In this document: positions 22,734-27,262 of the stretch, in pieces
How positions within the stretch are numbered: the stretch's first letter is position 1
How the letters are laid out: each line of letters starts with the position of its first letter
NCBI GenBank assembly: GCA_947377425.1
Contig: CANCFZ010000005.1
Coordinates: forward strand, 1 to 27,262
Origin: Flavobacteriaceae bacterium
Lineage (GTDB): Bacteria; Bacteroidota; Bacteroidia; Flavobacteriales; Flavobacteriaceae
DNA: 27,262 nt
Direction of reading: 5' to 3'
The notes under the pieces: generated by a model
Databases searched by the model: none
What the model saw: the letters and a program-made list of their open reading frames with translations, nothing else
Told to the model about the DNA's origin: nothing
Program-made: the position numbers and the translations under genes

Positions 22734-23698
22734 TATACAATTCCTTCTTTTAAAATGTCATGTAAATGAATCACGCCTTTATAGTCACCATTGTCAACAA
22801 CGACTAATTGGGTTATAGAAAAATCTTCCATAATATTTAACGCATCAACAACCATATCTGATGATTTAATCATTTTTGGATTAACCGTCATAATATCTTT
22901 AGCAGTCAAACCTGAAATGGTTTCTGTTTTATTCAACATTCTTCTAATGTCGCCATCAGTTATAATCCCAACTACTTTGTTATCTTCAATTACTGCGGTA
23001 ACTCCTAAACGTTGTTCAGAAATGGTTACAATTACATTTTTGATACTTGATTCTGGTCTAACTATTGGTTTGCGGTTTGAATCTAACATGTCGTTAACCC
23101 GAAGCAGTAATTTTTTGCCCAAAGCACCACCAGGATGGTATTTGGCAAAATCTTCTGCTGTGAAATTTCTCATTTTCATAAGGCAAACAGCAATGGCATC
23201 GCCCATTACTAATTGAGCTGTAGTGCTATTTGTTGGTGCTAAATTGTTCGGACAAGATTCACTTTCTACAAAAGTATTTAATGTATAATGAGCCTCTTTT
23301 CCTAAAAATGATGTGACATTTCCAGTAATTGCAATTAATTTATTACCAAATCGTTTTAATAATGGTACAAGTACTTTTATTTCTGGACTATTACCACTTT
23401 TTGAGATACAAATTACAGCATCATTATCTTGAACCATGCCTAAATCACCATGAATTGCTTCAGAAGCATGAAGAAAAAGTGATGGAGTACCAGTTGAATT
23501 TAATGTTGCGACAATTTTTTGGGCAATAATGGCACTTTTTCCAATTCCCGTAACAATTAATCGTCCCTTAGAATTATAGATTAATTTAACAGCTTCAACA
23601 AAGCTATCGTCTATATAATCAGTAAGTTTAGCTATTGATTGGCTTTCTGAAAGCAACGTTTTTTTTGCCGATTCAATGATGTTTTCTTTGGTTATCAA
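22733..23698 (-). CDS. kdsD: Arabinose-5-phosphate isomerase (KpsF/GutQ family)
   Basis: A 321-residue SIS-CBS protein that interconverts ribulose 5-phosphate and arabinose 5-phosphate, the first step towards the Kdo sugar of LPS. The SIS domain (about 30-190) has RLIVTGIGKSA, HASEAIHGDLGMV and CISKSGNSPEI. Two CBS repeats (about 205-321) end with AVIEDNKVVGIITDGDIRRML and LVVVDNGDYKGVIHLHDIL. The start is a TTG at 23698: no in-frame ATG lies upstream, and the next Met would remove much of the SIS domain. It leads the kdsD-tatC-CMD unit and is divergent from recQ. With lptB downstream, the region has an LPS theme. Confidence 0.9.
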   Translation of the reverse strand: MITKENIIESAKKTLLSESQSIAKLTDYIDDSFVEAVKLIYNSKGRLIVTGIGKSAIIAQKIVATLNSTGTPSLFLHASEAIHGDLGMVQDNDAVICISKSGNSPEIKVLVPLLKRFGNKLIAITGNVTSFLGKEAHYTLNTFVESESCPNNLAPTNSTTAQLVMGDAIAVCLMKMRNFTAEDFAKYHPGGALGKKLLLRVNDMLDSNRKPIVRPESSIKNVIVTISEQRLGVTAVIEDNKVVGIITDGDIRRMLNKTETISGLTAKDIMTVNPKMIKSSDMVVDALNIMEDFSITQLVVVDNGDYKGVIHLHDILKEGIV

Positions 23699-23753
23699 AA
23701 TAGATTTGTTATAAAATTTGTATGAGTAAAAGAAATTTGTATATTTATGGTTG

Positions 23754-23761
23754 CAAATTTA
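23754..23761 (-). promoter_or_regulatory. Candidate -7 box (TAAATTTG) for kdsD
   Basis: On the minus strand, TAAATTTG matches TAnnTTTG about 55 bases upstream of the TTG start of kdsD, in the 86-base divergent gap with recQ. No -33 TTG is at the usual distance. No equally good box was found for recQ on the plus strand. Confidence 0.3.
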
Positions 23762-23784
23762 TGTAAAAATACTATTAAGTAAGA

Positions 23785-25980
23785 ATGAATTCAAACGAAA
23801 TTGACATACACAAAGAATTAAAAAAATATTTTGGTTTTAACCAATTTAAAGGTTTACAAGAACAAGTAATTAATAGTATTGTAGCTAAAGAAAATACTTT
23901 TGTTATTATGCCAACTGGTGGTGGAAAATCGCTATGTTATCAATTACCTGCTTTAATTCAACACGGAACTGCAATTGTAGTTTCTCCTTTAATTGCTTTA
24001 ATGAAAAATCAAGTTGATGCTATTAGAAGTGTTTCAACAAATGATGGTGTTGCGCATGTATTAAATTCGTCATTAACTAAAACCGAAATAAATCAGGTTA
24101 AAAAAGATATAATTTCTGGAATTACAAAACTATTATACGTTGCGCCAGAATCATTAACAAAAGAAGAATATGTAGCATTTCTTCAAAGTGTGCCTATTTC
24201 TTTTGTGGCTATTGATGAAGCCCATTGTATTTCAGAATGGGGTCACGATTTTAGACCTGAATACAGAAATTTACGTTCTATTATAAAACAATTAGGAGAT
24301 GTGCCGGTAATAGGTTTAACTGCAACAGCAACGCCAAAGGTTCAAGAAGATATTCTTAAAAATTTGGATATGTCTGATGCAACTACTTATAAGGCATCCT
24401 TCAATCGTCCTAATTTATATTATGAAGTACGCACTAAAACTAAAAATATTGAATCGGATATCATCCGTTTTATAAAACAACACAAAGGAAAATCAGGAAT
24501 TATTTATTGCTTAAGTCGTAAAAAAGTTGAAGCTATTGCCGAAGTACTTCAAGTAAACGGAATAAGCGCAGTGCCTTATCATGCAGGTTTAGATGCTAAA
24601 ACACGTGCCAAGCATCAAGATATGTTTCTTATGGAAGATGTCGATGTTGTGGTTGCTACAATTGCATTTGGAATGGGAATTGATAAACCCGACGTTCGTT
24701 TTGTAATTCATCATGACATTCCAAAATCACTCGAAAGTTATTATCAAGAAACTGGTCGTGCTGGTCGCGATGGTGGCGAAGGTCATTGTTTGGCATACTA
24801 TTCTTATAAAGATGTAGAAAAATTAGAAAAATTTATGTCTGGAAAACCAGTTGCTGAACAAGAAATTGGATTTGCATTATTGCAAGAAGTTGTGGCTTAT
24901 GCAGAAACATCAATGTCACGGCGTAAATTTTTATTGCATTATTTTGGAGAGGAATTTAGTAGCGAGACAGGCGAAGGTGCTGATATGGATGACAATGTTC
25001 GTAATCCAAAAGCCAAAGTTGAAGCACAAGATAATGTTGTAAAACTGTTAGAAGTTGTGCGTGATACTAAATATTTATACAAATCTAAAGAAGTTGTTTT
25101 TACACTTATAGGAAGAGTAAATGCAACAATAAAAGCACACAGAACCGATACGCAAAGTTTCTTTGGATGCGGAAGTGACCAAGAGGAGCGCTATTGGATG
25201 GCATTAATTCGTCAGGTTTTAGTTGATGGTATGTTGACAAAAGATATCGAAACTTATGGTATTTTAAAGGTTTCAGATAAAGGACACAATTATATCAAAA
25301 AACCAACTTCGTTTATGATGAGTGAAGATCATGAATATAATGAAGCTGAAGATGATGCAATTGTAACGGCTGCAAAATCATCAGGAACAGCAGACGAAGC
25401 GTTAATGATTATGTTGCGTGACTTGCGTAAAAAAGTTGCCAAGAAACTTGGAGTTCCACCATTTGTTGTTTTTCAAGATCCTTCATTAGAAGATATGGCT
25501 TTGAAATATCCAATTACAATGGATGAATTGATAAATATTCATGGAGTTGGAGAAGGAAAAGCTAAAAAATATGGAAAAGAATTCATTGAACTTATCAGCC
25601 GATATGTTGATGATAATGAAATAATTAGACCGGATGATTTGGTTGTGAAATCTACAGGCGTAAATTCGGCCAATAAATTGTATATCATTCAAAATATTGA
25701 CAGAAAGCTTTCATTAGAAGATATTGCCAAAGCTAAAGGAATGAAAATGGATGATTTATTGAAAGAAATGGAACAAATTGTTTATTCTGGAACTAAATTA
25801 AATATTAAATATTGGATTGACGAAATGCTAGACGACGATCAACAAGAAGAAATTCACGATTATTTTATGGATTCAGAATCCGATAATATTGAAGCGGCTC
25901 TTAAAGAATTTGATGGCGATTATGATATTGAAGAATTGCGATTAATGCGAATAAAATTTATTAGTGAAGTGGCTAACTAA
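23785..25980 (+). CDS. recQ: ATP-dependent DNA helicase RecQ, zinc-less RQC variant
   Basis: A 731-residue 3'-5' DNA helicase for recombination and fork repair. Helicase motifs are complete: MPTGGGKSLCYQLPAL (K48), DEAHCISEWGHDFRPEY (D144-H147), GLTATATP, ATIAFGMGIDKPDVR and QETGRAGRDG. An RQC domain follows, then an HRDC domain (about 535-608), and a C-terminal region with a helix-turn-helix-like segment (RKLSLEDIAKAKGMKMDDLL) and an acidic tail. The odd point is the RQC zinc site. E. coli RecQ uses four cysteines; here the equivalent places are S378, G398, M401 and N404 (SMSRRK and GEGADMDDN), so zinc cannot be bound in the usual way. It converges with the T9SS cargo gene at a strong terminator. 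Confidence 0.95.
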   Translation: MNSNEIDIHKELKKYFGFNQFKGLQEQVINSIVAKENTFVIMPTGGGKSLCYQLPALIQHGTAIVVSPLIALMKNQVDAIRSVSTNDGVAHVLNSSLTKTEINQVKKDIISGITKLLYVAPESLTKEEYVAFLQSVPISFVAIDEAHCISEWGHDFRPEYRNLRSIIKQLGDVPVIGLTATATPKVQEDILKNLDMSDATTYKASFNRPNLYYEVRTKTKNIESDIIRFIKQHKGKSGIIYCLSRKKVEAIAEVLQVNGISAVPYHAGLDAKTRAKHQDMFLMEDVDVVVATIAFGMGIDKPDVRFVIHHDIPKSLESYYQETGRAGRDGGEGHCLAYYSYKDVEKLEKFMSGKPVAEQEIGFALLQEVVAYAETSMSRRKFLLHYFGEEFSSETGEGADMDDNVRNPKAKVEAQDNVVKLLEVVRDTKYLYKSKEVVFTLIGRVNATIKAHRTDTQSFFGCGSDQEERYWMALIRQVLVDGMLTKDIETYGILKVSDKGHNYIKKPTSFMMSEDHEYNEAEDDAIVTAAKSSGTADEALMIMLRDLRKKVAKKLGVPPFVVFQDPSLEDMALKYPITMDELINIHGVGEGKAKKYGKEFIELISRYVDDNEIIRPDDLVVKSTGVNSANKLYIIQNIDRKLSLEDIAKAKGMKMDDLLKEMEQIVYSGTKLNIKYWIDEMLDDDQQEEIHDYFMDSESDNIEAALKEFDGDYDIEELRLMRIKFISEVAN

Positions 25981-26010
25981 ATAACAATATTTTTGAATAT
26001 AATATAAATA

Positions 26011-26039
26011 AAAACGGCTACTTTTTGAGTAGCCGTTTT
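26011..26039. terminator. Bidirectional intrinsic terminator between recQ and the T9SS cargo gene
   Basis: AAAACGGCTAC and GTAGCCGTTTT pair perfectly over 11 bp, extended to 12 by an inner T-A, with a five-base TTTTG loop. The stem has A-rich and U-rich outer ends, so both strands give a GC core followed by U residues. It lies between the stops of two convergent genes. Confidence 0.85.
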
Positions 26040-26045
26040 ACTATG

Positions 26046-27262
26046 TTATTTTTTAATTACTTGAATTGATTTGGATTTTTCTTCTTGTTTCACCAATACA
26101 TTGTATATTCCAGATGGATATCCGTTACCAATTTCTACATTTGATAATTCATTTAAAGTAACCTCTCTACTCTCAATTAGTCTTCCAACCATGTCATATA
26201 CTTTTATAACAACATTAGCGGTATTATTTGTTTGAATATTTAATTTAAATGTTTTAGTATATGGATTTGGATAAGCAATAACTTTGGATAATGATTCAGA
26301 AATTGAAGTAGTTCCTAACCCACATTCTGCAGCAGTTTGCACGGTAGCTGTAACTGGTATTCTTGCAGAAGAACATACTTCTGTAATATCCCAATTATAA
26401 AAATAGTTGTAGCCGTAAGTATCAATATAGCCATTGTCAATACCTCCAATTATCGAGACAGAACCAGTAGTAATTGGGAACGGATTTGGGAACGGACTGG
26501 TGTAAGCCAACGCATTTTCATAAGACGCTCCATCACTAATTTCTAAGGAATAATTATTTCCTGCAGCCAATGAATAATTAAGGATAACGGTTTGAGCTGT
26601 AGTACTTGGTGACCAATCAGAAAAAATATTTGGAGTAAAAATAATTCCAGATGTACCTGGAACCTGAACGCCGTTTTGAAGCACTTTGATTGTCATTGGT
26701 GCAATTCCTGTGCCACCCGGATTTTGTTGCGGATAAACTTTAACAGAATTTAAAATAATTGAATTAGATAAATTAAATGCTAATCCTTTATTTGTGCCTC
26801 CTGAGCCATATCCGTCTAAAGTATATAGTAAACCAGCATAACCGCTAGTAGTAGATTCTGTTCCTGCAAAATATGTTGTAGTTGATGAAATAGAAGGTGT
26901 TGTAAATGAATTTCCAGTACCTAAACTTGTGCCGCCAGTTTGTGCATCGTACCATTTTATGTCACCTGCCGACGAAGTTGCAGATAGAGTAGCAGTATTA
27001 GAAGGTAAACAAATAGTTGCAGGAGTAGTAGAAATTATAGTGTTATTCAATGTTATTTCGATAGGCGTTGAAGCAACTGTTGAAGTACTAAATGAGCAAG
27101 ATACATTACAACGATAAGAAGTGTTTTCTACTGGTGTCACAGAACAAGTTTTAGAAGTCGCATCCATTATATCAGAATAATTTGTGCCGGTAGTAGATTG
27201 TTGCCATTGAAAGGTTATTCCTTCACCAATGATGATGTTTTGTAAACTTAAATTTACTGTTT
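26046..27262 (-). CDS. T9SS type A sorting-domain secreted protein (N-terminus outside window)
   Basis: The reading frame stays open to the right edge, so the 404 visible complete codons are the C-terminal part of a longer protein. Upstream of the Met at 27167 the frame continues with IIIGEGITFQWQQS, so that Met is internal. The visible part holds an Ig-like repeat (TFQWQQS to YRCNVSC), a second Ig-like unit (IKWYDAQTGG, then STTTYFAGT), a beta-rich region of about 150 residues of unknown type, and a C-terminal type A sorting domain with IAYPNPYTKTFKL, VKVYDMVGRLI-like and GIYNVLVKQ segments. The sorting domain directs export through the type IX system, with cleavage and surface attachment or release. 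The activity is in the missing part or is adhesive. Confidence 0.85.
   Translation of the reverse strand, partial: TVNLSLQNIIIGEGITFQWQQSTTGTNYSDIMDATSKTCSVTPVENTSYRCNVSCSFSTSTVASTPIEITLNNTIISTTPATICLPSNTATLSATSSAGDIKWYDAQTGGTSLGTGNSFTTPSISSTTTYFAGTESTTSGYAGLLYTLDGYGSGGTNKGLAFNLSNSIILNSVKVYPQQNPGGTGIAPMTIKVLQNGVQVPGTSGIIFTPNIFSDWSPSTTAQTVILNYSLAAGNNYSLEISDGASYENALAYTSPFPNPFPITTGSVSIIGGIDNGYIDTYGYNYFYNWDITEVCSSARIPVTATVQTAAECGLGTTSISESLSKVIAYPNPYTKTFKLNIQTNNTANVVIKVYDMVGRLIESREVTLNELSNVEIGNGYPSGIYNVLVKQEEKSKSIQVIKK

Noticed and set aside
22791..23216. A 141-codon plus-strand open frame antisense to kdsD
   Set aside because: It mirrors the CBS and SIS coding sequence, with composition expected from the opposite strand and no recognisable domain.
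27165..27167. ATG at 27167 (minus strand) as the real start of the T9SS cargo protein
   Set aside because: The frame stays open beyond it to the window edge and encodes the first half of an Ig-like repeat, so this Met is internal.
1..27262. Search for CRISPR arrays, tRNA genes, insertion sequences and phage genes
   Set aside because: No regular spaced repeats, cloverleaf-like segments, transposase or integrase motifs, or phage structural proteins were seen on reading both strands.

Overview
The window is a low-GC, gene-dense chromosomal stretch that reads as Flavobacteriaceae, most likely Flavobacterium or a close relative. The evidence is: a C-terminal type IX secretion (T9SS) sorting domain; a PorV/PorQ-family barrel; candidate promoters with the Bacteroidota -7 box TAnnTTTG; A-rich starts without clear Shine-Dalgarno sites; a flavobacterial-type zeaxanthin gene set; and a fused CrtYcd lycopene cyclase. 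The genus is inferred from gene content, not from a database comparison. No tRNA, rRNA, CRISPR array, insertion sequence or phage gene was seen. No gene-free stretch exceeds 300 bases; the longest is the 186-base divergent region at 14153-14338.

Region 1 (1-11983, all +) is the distal part of a surface-polysaccharide cluster. It holds the tail of a probable membrane protein, a GT4 glycosyltransferase, a zinc-ribbon methyltransferase, an AsnB-type amidotransferase, a GT2 transferase with a long unassigned N-terminus, an FkbM methyltransferase, two more GT4 enzymes, a Wzy/WaaL-type polymerase or ligase, a fourth GT4, and a polyprenyl-phosphate sugar-1-phosphate transferase that would start each repeat unit. 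Many genes overlap or nearly touch, which suggests translational coupling. Wzx and Wzz are not visible; the cluster continues upstream of the window.

Region 2 (11986-14152, -) is a two-gene unit: a PorV/PorQ-like outer-membrane barrel with a TTG start, and a DUF4105 membrane protein. Divergent from it (14339-15913, +) lie pssA for phosphatidylserine synthesis and a membrane-anchored GH25 lysozyme-like protein.

Region 3 (15948-20339, +) is the most interesting part. A CarH-like MerR/B12-binding regulator precedes a tight carotenoid operon, crtI-crtB-crtZ-crtYcd, which would take GGPP through phytoene, lycopene and beta-carotene to zeaxanthin. The regulator keeps the CarH W-x9-EH motif and a candidate lower-ligand His, but has Gln where Thermus CarH has the His that caps cobalt after light exposure. 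The promoters of the regulator and of crtI both fuse a TAnnTTTG box to a near-palindrome TTTGTTwAAyAAA. The crtI promoter also carries a perfect 9-bp inverted repeat. This suggests an autoregulated, possibly light- or B12-responsive switch.

Region 4 (20442-23698, -) is an envelope housekeeping set read in the order kdsD, tatC, an AhpD/CMD-like gene, lptB and a small DUF5808-like membrane protein. A block of inverted repeats separates the CMD gene from lptB. Region 5 is recQ (+), whose protein lacks all four zinc-binding cysteines of the RQC domain, and a T9SS cargo protein (-) that runs off the window end. The last two genes converge on a strong bidirectional terminator.
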